A model generated the notes under the pieces. It ran no database searches and was not told the origin of the DNA. It was given only the letters and a program-made list of their open reading frames with translations. A stretch of DNA of 64,000 nucleotides from Pseudomonas serboccidentalis (GTDB lineage Bacteria; Pseudomonadota; Gammaproteobacteria; Pseudomonadales; Pseudomonadaceae). Location: the NCBI RefSeq assembly GCF_028830055.1, contig NZ_CP101655.1:124001-188000 (forward strand). Direction: 5' to 3'. Positions within the stretch are counted from its first letter, which is position 1. Every line of letters starts with the position of its first letter. The translations under genes were made by a program, and so were the position numbers. Of the stretch, positions 46,637 through 55,735 are shown piece after piece.

Positions 46637-47872
46637 ATGACGCGCAACCTTGTCCATCTGCTTCGCCCCAACGGCTATTTCAGTCTGATGGCCTGGGTGC
46701 TGGCGGCGTTGCTGTTCATCAATCGCCTGAGCAGCATGGTCAAGTTGTTCATGGCGTTGTATCTACGCCAGGAGCTGGGGTTGGCGATCGAGACCGTTGG
46801 CTGGCTGTTGTCGGCGTACGGTGGCGGGTTGTTGATCGGTTCGATGCTCGGCGGGCTGCTCAGTGACCATGTGCGTACGGCGCGGCTGACGGCGGCGCTG
46901 TTCTTCGTTTCTGTGTGGGTGCTGATCCTGCTCGGGCTGGTGACGCAGGTGCCGTTGCTGGCCGCCCTGCTGTTACTCAGTGGCGCCGTCGACGGGGCGA
47001 TTCGAACGCTGCACCAGCGCTTGATCATGGAGTATTGCGAGCCTGCACAGCGCTCTCGCGCCCAAGCGCTGAGCCGGGTCGCGCGAAATCTTGGGATGGC
47101 TGCTGCCGGTATTGCCGGCGGGGTGTTGGCGCAGACGGATTTTCGTTGGGTGTTTTTTGGCAGTGCGGCGATGACGCTGCTGGCGTTGCTCTGGTTTGTG
47201 CGCACCACTTGGCGCCGCGCGGTGCTCGAACCCGATGAGGTGGCCGAGGCAGGCACCGGCACAGGCGCGCCGTTGCGCGACACGGCATTCCTCTGGCTAC
47301 TGGGCGCGGCAGTGTTGCTGGGGATGGCCTTCGACACCGTCTACAGCACGCTGGGCAACTATCTGCGCGACTATTACCACTTGAGTACCGAGGCCATCGG
47401 TTGGCAGTTCGGGCTCAACGCGATGCTGGTGGTGGCGCTGCAGATTCCACTGACGCACTGGGGCGAGCGTTGGGGCGCGCGTCGGCAACTGCTGGCGGGC
47501 TGTGTGCTGCTGGCCGTCGGGCTGGGCATGCTGCCGTTTGGCTCCGGGTTGTTTTACGTGTGTTTGTCGACCGTGATCTGGACGTTGGGTGAAGCTTTTT
47601 TCATGCCGCCGATGAATGTGCTGGTCATGCAGCATGCGCAGGGTGGCAAAAGCGGCCAGTATTTTGGTCTGTTTTTCATGAGCTGGAGCGCGAGCGCACT
47701 GCTGTCGCCGGTGCTCAGTGGTCAGTTGTATGGGCACTTCGGAGGGCACAGCGTATGGCTTGCGAGCGCGACACTGGCACTGTTGACCTTGCCGCTGATC
47801 TACCTCGCGACGCGCTCAGCGACCCAGGCCAAGGCGCTGACCGCCAGCAAAAACGCCTCCTCGCTTAGCTGA
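46637..47872 (+). CDS. MFS transporter
   Basis: The 411-residue membrane protein has about 12 hydrophobic segments and the MFS loop motif GGLLSDHVRTARLTA between segments 2 and 3. The half-repeat ALLLLSGAVDGAIRTLHQR and the central cytoplasmic loop around 195-215 fit the fold. It resembles drug/solute exporters of the MdtH/YdeE kind but the substrate is unknown. GAGAGG precedes the ATG at 46637. It follows the REP cluster and appears monocistronic. Confidence 0.9.
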   Translation: MTRNLVHLLRPNGYFSLMAWVLAALLFINRLSSMVKLFMALYLRQELGLAIETVGWLLSAYGGGLLIGSMLGGLLSDHVRTARLTAALFFVSVWVLILLGLVTQVPLLAALLLLSGAVDGAIRTLHQRLIMEYCEPAQRSRAQALSRVARNLGMAAAGIAGGVLAQTDFRWVFFGSAAMTLLALLWFVRTTWRRAVLEPDEVAEAGTGTGAPLRDTAFLWLLGAAVLLGMAFDTVYSTLGNYLRDYYHLSTEAIGWQFGLNAMLVVALQIPLTHWGERWGARRQLLAGCVLLAVGLGMLPFGSGLFYVCLSTVIWTLGEAFFMPPMNVLVMQHAQGGKSGQYFGLFFMSWSASALLSPVLSGQLYGHFGGHSVWLASATLALLTLPLIYLATRSATQAKALTASKNASSLS

Positions 47873-48022
47873 TTCGGTTATAGCCGTTATTCACAAGTGA
47901 TCTACCGGGTCGGGGCATTTACAGGGCCTGGTTAGCGTCCTATCTGGTGAACCTCGCTGATCGGAACTAGATTTCATTCAGCGCCGGATCGGCATCCAGG
48001 CTTCAACCACGAAAGGATGGAA

Positions 48023-48283
48023 ATGACTATGAGCATTTTTCAACGCATTGTGCTGTTGCTTAAGGTTTTGGTGCTGTTGACGCTTGGCACCACGGCGGCC
48101 TGGGCGAGTACCGCCACGCCACCCCAAGGATTTAATGCGGCCCACGGCCACGCGGGTGTGATCATGCTGGCCAAGTCGGAAGCCGAACCGGGCGATCAGG
48201 ATCAGGGGGGCAGCGAGAACGATGATGATTCGACCACCGACGAGCCAGACACCGACGATGACGAAGGCGACAGCCAGTCGTAA
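48023..48283 (+). CDS. Small exported protein with acidic C-terminal tail
   Basis: The 86-residue product has a signal peptide (IVLLLKVLVLLTLGTTAAWA), a short neutral middle containing two His residues (NAAHGHAG), and a tail of about 35 residues made mostly of Asp, Glu, Ser and Gln. The tail is likely disordered and could bind cations or basic partners. I prefer the ATG at 48023, with AAAGG 7 nt before it, to the one at 48017. No family is recognised. Confidence 0.65.
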   Translation: MTMSIFQRIVLLLKVLVLLTLGTTAAWASTATPPQGFNAAHGHAGVIMLAKSEAEPGDQDQGGSENDDDSTTDEPDTDDDEGDSQS

Positions 48284-48296
48284 CTCGCGGGCAAAA

Positions 48297-48350
48297 GAAA
48301 ACCCCTTCTTCCCCGACTGATGCGCAATCGAGAGAGAAGGGGCTTGGTTA
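48297..48350. terminator. Possible terminator with a large loop
   Basis: AACCCCTTCT (48300 region) pairs with AGAAGGGGCTTGGTT about 20 nt later. The loop is long and the T run poor, so confidence is modest. Confidence 0.45.
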
Positions 48351-48378
48351 ACACATTACTTCCGGATAAACACGATTC

Positions 48379-48467
48379 CTGTAGGAGCTGCGGCACGCTG
48401 CGATCTTTTGATCTTGATTCTGAAAATCAACAGATCGCAGCCTCGTTTCACTCGACAGCTCCTACAG
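48379..48467. repeat. Mosaic REP pair, mirror arrangement of the one at 18910
   Basis: The left half is the GCGGCACGC variant and the right half the extended GCCTCGTTTCACTCGACAGC variant. Together with 18910-19002 this shows two REP variants combined in both orders. Confidence 0.82.
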
Positions 48468-48492
48468 GTTTTGTGTCGTTCTCCGGTTTTGC

Positions 48493-49473
48493 TTACGCCG
48501 CGCCGTCGAGGAACTGCTCGGCGTAGTGGCAAGCCACTTGCCGGCTGTCGAGCTGGCGCAACGCCGGCTCTTCCGTGCTGCAACGCTCGGTGGCGTATGG
48601 GCAACGCTTGTGGAAAGCGCAGCCCGGTGGCGGGTTCAGCGGGTTGGGCAGTTCGCCGACGATCTTGATTTTCGGCTTGTCCGGATCCGGGTGGATCGTT
48701 GGCGTCGCCGACAACAGGGCCTGGGTGTACGGGTGCAGGGGACGGGTGTAGATGTCCTCTTTCGGGCCCATTTCCACCGGACGGCCGAGGTACATCACCA
48801 GCACCGAGTCGGCGACGTGACGCACCACTGCCAGGTTGTGCGAGATGAACACGTACGCGGTGTTGAACTCCTGCTGCAGGTCCATGAACAGGTTCAGCAC
48901 CTGCGCCTGAATCGACACGTCGAGCGCCGAAGTCGGTTCATCCGCCACCAGCACTTTCGGTTGCAACATCATCGCCCGGGCCAAGGCGATACGCTGGCGC
49001 TGACCGCCGGAGAACATGTGCGGATAGCGCTGGTAGTGCTCAGGACGCAAGCCTACCTGTTTCATCATCGCCTGGACTTTCTCGCGACGTTCAGCGGCAC
49101 TCAGGTTGGTGTTGATCAACAGTGGCTCGGCCAGTTGATCACCGATTTTCTGCCGTGGGTTCAACGACGCGTACGGGCTCTGGAACACCATCTGCACGTC
49201 TTTGCGCAGTTGCTTGCGCTGGGCCTTGTCGGCGCCGGCGACTTCCTGGCCGGCGATTTTCAGCGAGCCGGACGACGGCTCTTCAATCAGGGTCAGGGCG
49301 CGGGCGAGCGTGGATTTGCCGCAGCCCGACTCGCCCACCACGGCGAGAGTCTTGCCGGCTTCCAGTTCGAACGACACGCCGTTGAGGGCGCGCACGGTCG
49401 CGTGGCCCTTGAACAGGCCACGGGAGACTTCGTAGTGACGGGTCAGGTCGCGGGCGGTAAGTACGACGGCCAT
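48493..49473 (-). CDS. dppF: Dipeptide ABC transporter ATPase DppF
   Basis: This 326-residue ATPase of the dipeptide importer has Walker A GESGCGKST, signature FSGGQRQRIALARA, Walker B VLVADEPTSALD and a switch His in FISHN. The C-terminal Opp/Dpp extension has clustered Cys (GCAFHKRCPYATERC), which may bind an iron-sulfur cluster as in related transporters. Its ATG shares one base with the dppD stop, so translation is coupled. It is last in dppABCDF. Confidence 0.95.
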   Translation of the reverse strand: MAVVLTARDLTRHYEVSRGLFKGHATVRALNGVSFELEAGKTLAVVGESGCGKSTLARALTLIEEPSSGSLKIAGQEVAGADKAQRKQLRKDVQMVFQSPYASLNPRQKIGDQLAEPLLINTNLSAAERREKVQAMMKQVGLRPEHYQRYPHMFSGGQRQRIALARAMMLQPKVLVADEPTSALDVSIQAQVLNLFMDLQQEFNTAYVFISHNLAVVRHVADSVLVMYLGRPVEMGPKEDIYTRPLHPYTQALLSATPTIHPDPDKPKIKIVGELPNPLNPPPGCAFHKRCPYATERCSTEEPALRQLDSRQVACHYAEQFLDGAA

Positions 49474-50441
49474 TACGCCACCTCCTGGTTCAGCGGGAAG
49501 AAGCAGCGAGCGAGGCTGTTGCTTTTCGGATCAAGGGTCGGACGCTGCGCGCGGCAGCTGTCCTGCACATACGGGCAGCGCGGCGACAGCAGGCAACCCT
49601 GCGGACGGTCGTAGCGGCCCGGAACGATGCCCGGCAGGGTCGACAGGCGCGCGGCGCCCAGGCTGTGCTCGGGAATCGCCTTGAGCAGCGCTTCGCTGTA
49701 CGGGTGCGCCGGGATGTCGAACAGTTGCGGTACCTGACCGACTTCAACGGCTTGCCCTGCGTACATCACGCACACGCGCTGGGCGGTTTCTGCCACAACG
49801 GCGAGGTCGTGGGTAATCAGCACCAGACCCATGTTCTGTTCTTTCTGCAATGCCAGCAGCAGATCCATGATCTGCGCCTGAATCGTCACGTCCAGCGCAG
49901 TGGTCGGTTCGTCAGCGATCAGCAGTTTCGGCTCGCCGGCAATCGCCATGGCGATCGCAACGCGCTGGCTCATGCCGCCGGACAGTTGGTGCGGGTAGGC
50001 GTCCATACGGCTGGCGGCGCCCGGGATTTCCACTTTTTCCAGCAGTTCGATGGCGCGTTTGCGCGCTTGCTTGCCGGACATTTTCAGGTGCAGGCGCAGC
50101 ACTTCTTCGATCTGGAAACCGACGGTGTAGCTTGGGTTGAGCGCGGTCATCGGGTCCTGGAAGACCATCGCCAGGTCTTTGCCGACGATCTGCCGACGCT
50201 GGCGGTTGCTCAGCTTGAGCATGTTCTTGCCGTCGAAGCTCAGGGCATCGGCAGTGACGATCCCCGGGTGCTCGATCAGGCCCATCAGCGCCATCATGGT
50301 CACCGACTTGCCCGAACCGGACTCGCCGACGATCGCCAGAACTTCGCCCTTGTCCACTTTCAGGTCGAGGCCATCGACCACGGGAACGGCGTTCTTGTCG
50401 CCGAAGCGAACGTTGAGATTCTTGATTTCTAGCAGTGACAT
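49473..50441 (-). CDS. dppD: Dipeptide ABC transporter ATPase DppD
   Basis: The 322-residue partner ATPase has Walker [10 protein letters not shown], signature [14 protein letters not shown] and Walker [13 protein letters not shown]. Its C-terminal extension has four Cys ([15 protein letters not shown] ending ARCFF). The ATG at 50441 follows GGAGATTCCC. An upstream in-frame start would overlap dppC and is rejected. It starts 10 bp after the dppC stop. Confidence 0.95.
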   Translation of the reverse strand: MSLLEIKNLNVRFGDKNAVPVVDGLDLKVDKGEVLAIVGESGSGKSVTMMALMGLIEHPGIVTADALSFDGKNMLKLSNRQRRQIVGKDLAMVFQDPMTALNPSYTVGFQIEEVLRLHLKMSGKQARKRAIELLEKVEIPGAASRMDAYPHQLSGGMSQRVAIAMAIAGEPKLLIADEPTTALDVTIQAQIMDLLLALQKEQNMGLVLITHDLAVVAETAQRVCVMYAGQAVEVGQVPQLFDIPAHPYSEALLKAIPEHSLGAARLSTLPGIVPGRYDRPQGCLLSPRCPYVQDSCRAQRPTLDPKSNSLARCFFPLNQEVA

Positions 50442-50451
50442 GGGAATCTCC

Positions 50452-51378
50452 TCAGGCGGCGTTCTTGAGTTTCGGGTCCAGCGCATCGCGCAGACCGTCG
50501 CCCATCAAGTTGATTGCCAGCACGCTGAGCAAAATGGTCAGCCCCGGCAGGCTCACTACCCACCAGGCGCGTTCGATGTAGTCGCGGGCCGAGGCCAGCA
50601 TGGTGCCCCACTCAGGGGTTGGCGGTTGTACGCCAAGGCCGAGGAAGCCCAGCGCCGCAGCGTCGAGAATCGCCGAAGAGAAACTCAGGGTGGCCTGAAC
50701 GATCAGCGGCGCCATGCAGTTGGGCAGCACGGTAATGAACATCAGACGTGGCAGACCGGCACCGGCCAGGCGCGCGGCGGTCACGTAGTCGCGGTTCAGT
50801 TCGCCCATTACGGCGGCACGGGTCAGACGCACGTAGGACGGCAGCGATACCACAGCAATGGCGATCACGGTGTTGATCAGGCCAGGGCCGAGGATGGCGA
50901 CGATCGCCACTGCCAGCAGCAGGGACGGCAGGGCCAGCATGATGTCCATCAGACGCATGATGGTCGGGCCGATCATTTTCGGGAAGAACCCGGCGAACAG
51001 ACCCAGCAGGATCCCCGGGATCAACGACATCACCACCGACGACAGACCGATCAGCAGCGACAGGCGCGAACCCTGGATCAGCCGCGACAGCAGGTCGCGA
51101 CCCAGTTCATCGGTGCCGAGCAGAAATTGCATCTGCCCGCCTTCCAGCCACGCCGGTGGCGTCAGCAGGAAGTCACGGTATTGCTCGCTCGGGTTATGCG
51201 GCGCGACCCACGGCGCGAAGATCGCGCAGAAAATCACCAGCAGCATGAACAGCAGGCCGGCAACCGCGCCTTTGTTTTTCGAGAAGGCTTGCCAGAATTC
51301 TTTGTACGGCGACGGGTACAGCAGGCTTTGATCCGCGCTCGGGGCGGAAGTGGCTACTGAGGATGTTGGAGTGCTCAT
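50452..51378 (-). CDS. dppC: Dipeptide ABC transporter permease DppC
   Basis: The 308-residue permease has a Ser/Thr-rich cytoplasmic N-terminus (about 30 residues), about six membrane segments, the N-terminal OppC-type motif ([22 protein letters not shown]) and the [19 protein letters not shown] loop. The start is the ATG at 51378. A TTG 42 bp upstream would overlap dppB. It forms the channel with DppB. Confidence 0.95.
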   Translation of the reverse strand: MSTPTSSVATSAPSADQSLLYPSPYKEFWQAFSKNKGAVAGLLFMLLVIFCAIFAPWVAPHNPSEQYRDFLLTPPAWLEGGQMQFLLGTDELGRDLLSRLIQGSRLSLLIGLSSVVMSLIPGILLGLFAGFFPKMIGPTIMRLMDIMLALPSLLLAVAIVAILGPGLINTVIAIAVVSLPSYVRLTRAAVMGELNRDYVTAARLAGAGLPRLMFITVLPNCMAPLIVQATLSFSSAILDAAALGFLGLGVQPPTPEWGTMLASARDYIERAWWVVSLPGLTILLSVLAINLMGDGLRDALDPKLKNAA

Positions 51379-51388
51379 GGTATGGACC

Positions 51389-52399
51389 TCAGCGCTGATG
51401 ACGGATGCGTGGGTTGGCAAAGCCGTAGAGGATGTCCACTACGAAGTTGACCAGAATCACCAGGCAGGCGATTAACAGGATGCCGTTTTGCACAACCGGG
51501 TAGTCCCGGGCGCCAATGGCTTCGATCAGCCATTTACCAATGCCGGGCCAGGAGAAAATGGTTTCGGTCAGGACTGCACCGGCCAGCAGGGTGCCGACTT
51601 GCAGGCCGACCACGGTCAGTACCGGGATCAGCGCATTGCGCAGGCCGTGCACGAATACCACGCGCGACGGCGACAGGCCTTTGGCCTTGGCGGTACGGAT
51701 GTAGTCTTCGCGCAGCACTTCGAGCATCGACGAACGGGTCATCCGCGCGATCACGGCCAGTGGAATGGTGCCGAGTACGATGGCCGGCAGGATCAGGTGA
51801 TGCAGGGCATCGAAGAACGCCCCGACGTCATCGGCCAGCAGCGTGTCGATCAGCATGAAGCCGGTGCGCGGCTCGATGTCATAGAGCAGGTCGATCCGCC
51901 CGGAAACCGGGGTCCAGCCCAGGCTTACCGAGAAGAACATGATCAGGATCAGGCCCCACCAGAAGATTGGCATCGAATACCCCGCCAGGGAGATGCCCAT
52001 CACCCCATGGTCGAACAGGGATCCTCGCTTGAGGGCCGCGATCACCCCGGCCAGAAGGCCCAGAATGCCGGCGAACAGCAGGGCGGCCATGGACAGTTCC
52101 AGGGTCGCCGGGAAGAGGGAGGTGAACTCGGTCCATACGCTCTCACGAGTACGCAGGGATTCGCCGAGATCGCCGTGGGCCAGTTTGCCGATGTAGTCCA
52201 GATACTGGGCATACAGCGGCTTGTTCAGACCAAGGCGTTCCATTGCCTGAGCGTGCATTTCGGGGTCGACCCGACGTTCGCCCATCATCACTTCCACGGG
52301 GTCGCCAGGGATCATGCGAATCAACGCGAAAGTCAGCAGGGTGATGCCGAAAAACGTGGGGATCAACAACCCCAGTCGGCGGGCAATAAAACTAAACAT
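51389..52399 (-). CDS. dppB: Dipeptide ABC transporter permease DppB
   Basis: The 336-residue inner-membrane permease begins MFSFIARRLGLLIPTFFGIT, carries MIPGDPVEVMMGE and the coupling loop REDYIRTAKAKGLSPSRVVF, and ends in ILYGFANPRIRHQR. It follows the dppA-type binding protein gene after a 73-bp gap and leads dppBCDF. Confidence 0.95.
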   Translation of the reverse strand: MFSFIARRLGLLIPTFFGITLLTFALIRMIPGDPVEVMMGERRVDPEMHAQAMERLGLNKPLYAQYLDYIGKLAHGDLGESLRTRESVWTEFTSLFPATLELSMAALLFAGILGLLAGVIAALKRGSLFDHGVMGISLAGYSMPIFWWGLILIMFFSVSLGWTPVSGRIDLLYDIEPRTGFMLIDTLLADDVGAFFDALHHLILPAIVLGTIPLAVIARMTRSSMLEVLREDYIRTAKAKGLSPSRVVFVHGLRNALIPVLTVVGLQVGTLLAGAVLTETIFSWPGIGKWLIEAIGARDYPVVQNGILLIACLVILVNFVVDILYGFANPRIRHQR

Positions 52400-52472
52400 C
52401 TTGTGTGGTACCTCATCAGCCGGTTAGGCGTGCCCGGCGCCCCTGGGGTCAGGGAGGCCGGGAGTTTCTTAT

Positions 52473-54068
52473 CTACTTCACCTGGGTAGTGGCGAAGTTA
52501 TTCGTGGTGAGAGGGCTGATGTGGTAGCCCTCTACGTTTTTGCGCATTGCAGTAAACATGCGGGTGTGGGCCATGCTGATCCACGGCTGGTCCTGATTAA
52601 ACAGGACCTGGGCTTGCTCGTAGAGTTTCGCACGTTCGGCCGGATCTACTTTAGCCCGTGCTTCGTCCAGCAGCGCCTGGAATTTCTCGTTGCACCAGCG
52701 AGCATAGTTCTCGCCATTTTTTGCCGCCTCGCAACTGAGCATAGGCGTCAGGAAGTTATCCGGGTCACCGTTGTCGCCCGCCCATCCGGCCGAGACCATG
52801 TCATGTTCGCCAGCCTTGGCGCGCTTGAGCATTTCGCCCCATTCCATCACGCGGATGTCGATCTTGATCCCGACTTTCGCCAGGTCAGCCTGCATCATTT
52901 GCGCGCCGAGCATCGGGTTCGGGTTGGTCGGGCCGCCGCCGTTACGGGTGAACAGGGTAAACACGGTGCCTTCCGGAACCCCGGCTTCCTTGAGCAGGGC
53001 GCGGGCCTTGTCGAGGTCGCGTGGCGGGTTCTTCAGGTCGTGGTTATAGCCCAGCAGGGTCGGCGGGTACGGGTTGACCGCCACCGAAGCATTGCCCTTG
53101 CCGAACAGCGCGTTGACGTAGGCTTCCTTGTCGAAGGCGATGTCGATGGCCTTGCGCACGCGCACATCGCTCATGTATTTGTGCTGGGTGTTCATCGCGA
53201 CGTAGGACACGGTCATCGCATCCAGCTCATCGACCTTCAGGTTGCTGTCTTTCTTGATGCTCGGGATGTCATCCGGTTTCGGATACAGCGCGACCTGGCA
53301 CTCGTTGGCCTTGAGCTTCTGCAGGCGCACGTTGTTGTCGGTGGCGATCGCCAGAATCAACGCGTCGGCCGGTGGCTTGCCACGGAAGTAGTCCGGGTTG
53401 GCCTTGAAGCGCACCTGGGCGTCCTTGGCGTAACGCTGGAAGATGAACGGGCCGGTGCCCACAGGCTTGTTGTTGAGGTCGCCGGTCTTGCCGGACTTGA
53501 GCAACTGGTCGGCGTATTCGGCCGGGTAGATCGAGGAGAACGCCATGGCGATGTCGGCCAGGAACGGCGCTTCGCGGCGGGTCAGGGTGAATTTGACCGT
53601 GTTGTCGTCGACTTTTTCTACGCTTTTGAGCAGTTCCTTGAAGCCCATGCTTTCAAAGTACGGGAAGCCCACGCTCGACAGTTTGTGCCACGGGTGATTC
53701 GGGTCCAGCTGACGCTGGAAGCTCCAGACCACGTCGTCGGCGTTCATGTCGCGCGTCGGCTTGAAGTATTCGGTGGTGTGAAACTTGACGCCTTTGCGCA
53801 GGTGGAACGTGTAGGTCAGGCCGTCTTCACTGATGTCCCAGGATTCGGCCAGCGCCGGAATCACTTCGGTGGTGCCGGGCTTGAAGTCCGCCAGGCGGTT
53901 GAAGATGGTTTCGGCCACAGCGTCCGCCGTGACTGCAGTTGTGTACTGGACCATATCGAAGCCTTCCGGACTGGCTTCGGTGCAGACCACCAAGGGTTTG
54001 GCCGAGACGCCGATGGCGGCGCTCAACAACGCAGCCGCGACGGCCGCACGTAGGGGAAGCATTTTCAT
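52473..54068 (-). CDS. dppA: Dipeptide-binding protein, paralogue 1 (DppA)
   Basis: The 531-residue periplasmic solute-binding protein family 5 member has a signal peptide cut near GVSA. The mature part begins KPLVVCTEASPEGFD and carries the family signature AESWDISEDGLTYTFHLRKGVKFH. It is the paralogue adjacent to dppBCDF, so it is the likeliest main receptor. It differs most from the three other paralogues: it has VVWSFQRQLDPNHPWH where they share VLFTF. AGAGGG 6 nt upstream supports the ATG at 54068. A terminator separates it from opdP. Confidence 0.93.
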   Translation of the reverse strand: MKMLPLRAAVAAALLSAAIGVSAKPLVVCTEASPEGFDMVQYTTAVTADAVAETIFNRLADFKPGTTEVIPALAESWDISEDGLTYTFHLRKGVKFHTTEYFKPTRDMNADDVVWSFQRQLDPNHPWHKLSSVGFPYFESMGFKELLKSVEKVDDNTVKFTLTRREAPFLADIAMAFSSIYPAEYADQLLKSGKTGDLNNKPVGTGPFIFQRYAKDAQVRFKANPDYFRGKPPADALILAIATDNNVRLQKLKANECQVALYPKPDDIPSIKKDSNLKVDELDAMTVSYVAMNTQHKYMSDVRVRKAIDIAFDKEAYVNALFGKGNASVAVNPYPPTLLGYNHDLKNPPRDLDKARALLKEAGVPEGTVFTLFTRNGGGPTNPNPMLGAQMMQADLAKVGIKIDIRVMEWGEMLKRAKAGEHDMVSAGWAGDNGDPDNFLTPMLSCEAAKNGENYARWCNEKFQALLDEARAKVDPAERAKLYEQAQVLFNQDQPWISMAHTRMFTAMRKNVEGYHISPLTTNNFATTQVK

Positions 54069-54099
54069 CGATAACCCTCTGCAATCGGTTGAAGACAAA

Positions 54100-54142
54100 A
54101 AACCGAACGGCCGACTCTTCATGAGTCAGCCGTCGGTTGGCG
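54100..54142 (-). terminator. Terminator between opdP and dppA
   Basis: The minus-strand stem built on ACGGC, GACTC and their complements around an ATGAA loop is followed by GGTTTTTTG. It should end opdP transcripts while allowing some read-through into dppA. Confidence 0.85.
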
Positions 54143-54146
54143 GTTT

Positions 54147-55559
54147 TTACAGGATGTTGAATGGAATCGTGGTCACGAGACGGAACTCGTTGATGCTGCC
54201 ATCGGACTGGTTTTCGCTGGCGCGGTGAGCGGTGTAGGTGCCACGGATGGTGGTCGCCTTGAGTGGGCCGCTCTGTACCGCGTAGGTTGCACCAATGCCG
54301 TATTCGTAGTGGTGCTCGCCGTCCATGTTGCGTACGTCATACGCAGTGCCGGTGTAGTGAGTACCGTCGATGCCCCAGCCGCGAGCCTGGTAGATGTTGA
54401 ACTTCAAGCCTGGCACGCCGTATTCGGCCATGTTCAGACCGTAGGCCACCTGGAAGGATTTCTCGTTCGGGCCGTTGAAGTCCGACAGCAGGGAGTTGGC
54501 CAGGTAGATGCCGTTGGTTTCGTGCAGGTAGTCGAAGTACTCGTCACCGTTGATGGCCTGGTACGAGAAGGTCAGGCTGTGGGCCTGGTGAGTCAGGCCG
54601 AACGACAGCGAGTAGGTGTCGTTGTCGATTTCGCCCATCTCTTTTTTGCCGGTATCGACGGTTTTGTAGTAGTTCAGGCCGGTGGTCAGGCTCACGATAT
54701 TGCTGTCACCCAGTTCGTGGGTGGCGCCGAAGTAGTACTGGTTCCAGAAGTCTTCAACTTTGGAGGCGTACAGGCTGGTCTTCAGGCTTTTCAGCGGCTG
54801 ATAGTTCAGGCCGACGATGCTTACGCGATCGGTTTCAGCGTTGTTGTTGGTGTACTCGGAGCGGAACTTGGACAGACTCTCTTCGGTACGCGGCGATACG
54901 CGGTCGAAGCTGCCGGCGTCGAACGACAGATTGTTCAGTTCTTCGCTGTGCAGGCTGACACCTTCAAAGCTCGAAGGCAGTGCACGGTTGCCGATGGTAT
55001 CGACGATTGGCGTGCTGAAGTTCTGACGACCGGCGGTCAGTGTGGTGTTCGACACGCGGAACTTGACGTTGGCCAGGCCCAGTTTGCTCCACTGGCCTTC
55101 AGCGTCGCCGCCTTCTTTGGTCAGCGTACGGTTGTTACCTGCGCCTGGACGCGAACCCGGTGCGCCACCGTTGTTGGAGGCCAGATCCTTGCGATTACGT
55201 TCCAGGGCCACGGCGTTGTACGCGGCGACTTCAGTGCTGACACCGACGGTGCCCTGAGTGAAGCCGGAGTTGAAGTTGACGATGGTGCCCTGCACCCAGT
55301 TGATACGACGGTCAGTCGGGGTGGCCACGCCGTCCTTGCGGTAAGTGAACTTGCCGCCGCGCTTGAGTTGCTCGTTGGCATACCAGTTACGGGTCGTGCC
55401 GCTGATCGTGGAACCTTCGAGGAAGCCGGTGGCGTCAGCCTGGGCGCTCTTTTCGTTGACGGTCACCGGGGTGAACGCCTGGCTCTGTTGCTCGGCATAA
55501 GCCGTGGCAGTGATGCTGCTGATGGCCAGAGCCAGTATCGCGGTGCTGCTCAGTTTCAT
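54147..55559 (-). CDS. opdP: OprD-family outer-membrane porin OpdP
   Basis: This 470-residue OprD/OccD-type specific porin has a signal peptide cut near TAYA, an 18-strand-type barrel and the terminal sequence LVTTIPFNIL. Family motifs such as ASGKVEDFWNQYYFG-like (ASKVEDFWNQYYFG) and FNIYQARGWGIDGTHYTG are present. In P. aeruginosa OpdP passes dipeptides such as glycine-glutamate and sits at the same place in the dpp locus. That placement, among four binding-protein genes, supports peptide uptake. An unusual perfect palindrome lies 80 bp upstream. Confidence 0.92.
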   Translation of the reverse strand: MKLSSTAILALAISSITATAYAEQQSQAFTPVTVNEKSAQADATGFLEGSTISGTTRNWYANEQLKRGGKFTYRKDGVATPTDRRINWVQGTIVNFNSGFTQGTVGVSTEVAAYNAVALERNRKDLASNNGGAPGSRPGAGNNRTLTKEGGDAEGQWSKLGLANVKFRVSNTTLTAGRQNFSTPIVDTIGNRALPSSFEGVSLHSEELNNLSFDAGSFDRVSPRTEESLSKFRSEYTNNNAETDRVSIVGLNYQPLKSLKTSLYASKVEDFWNQYYFGATHELGDSNIVSLTTGLNYYKTVDTGKKEMGEIDNDTYSLSFGLTHQAHSLTFSYQAINGDEYFDYLHETNGIYLANSLLSDFNGPNEKSFQVAYGLNMAEYGVPGLKFNIYQARGWGIDGTHYTGTAYDVRNMDGEHHYEYGIGATYAVQSGPLKATTIRGTYTAHRASENQSDGSINEFRLVTTIPFNIL

Positions 55560-55638
55560 GGGTGAAGCTCCTTTACTTTCTTTTTATGCCGGCTTTTTTG
55601 GGTTGGCCGGTTATTGGTTTAGAACTCATTCACACACC

Positions 55639-55650
55639 GCAAACGTTTGC
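55639..55650. promoter_or_regulatory. Perfect LacI-type palindrome upstream of opdP
   Basis: GCAAACGTTTGC is a perfect 12-bp palindrome with central CG, the hallmark of LacI/GalR-family operators. It is 80 bp before the opdP ATG, within reach of its promoter. The bound regulator is unknown. Confidence 0.55.
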
Positions 55651-55688
55651 AAAATGCCTGATTGGCGAATTTCGGCAAAGCGCTTGCG

Positions 55689-55713
55689 TGAGGGGGATAG
55701 ACGGTCCCCCTCA
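55689..55713 (-). other. Hairpin downstream of paralogue 2
   Basis: A perfect 9-bp stem TGAGGGGGA/TCCCCCTCA with a 7-nt loop has no T run. It is a possible mRNA 3'-end stabiliser just after the binding-protein stop. Confidence 0.5.
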
Positions 55714-55735
55714 GCGTTGCGGCTAATCGGTTGGG

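Noticed and set aside
55639..55650. Reading the opdP palindrome as a PsrA (TetR-type) site
   Set aside because: PsrA sites have two to four bases between the CAAAC and GTTTG arms; here the arms abut, which fits a LacI-type operator better.
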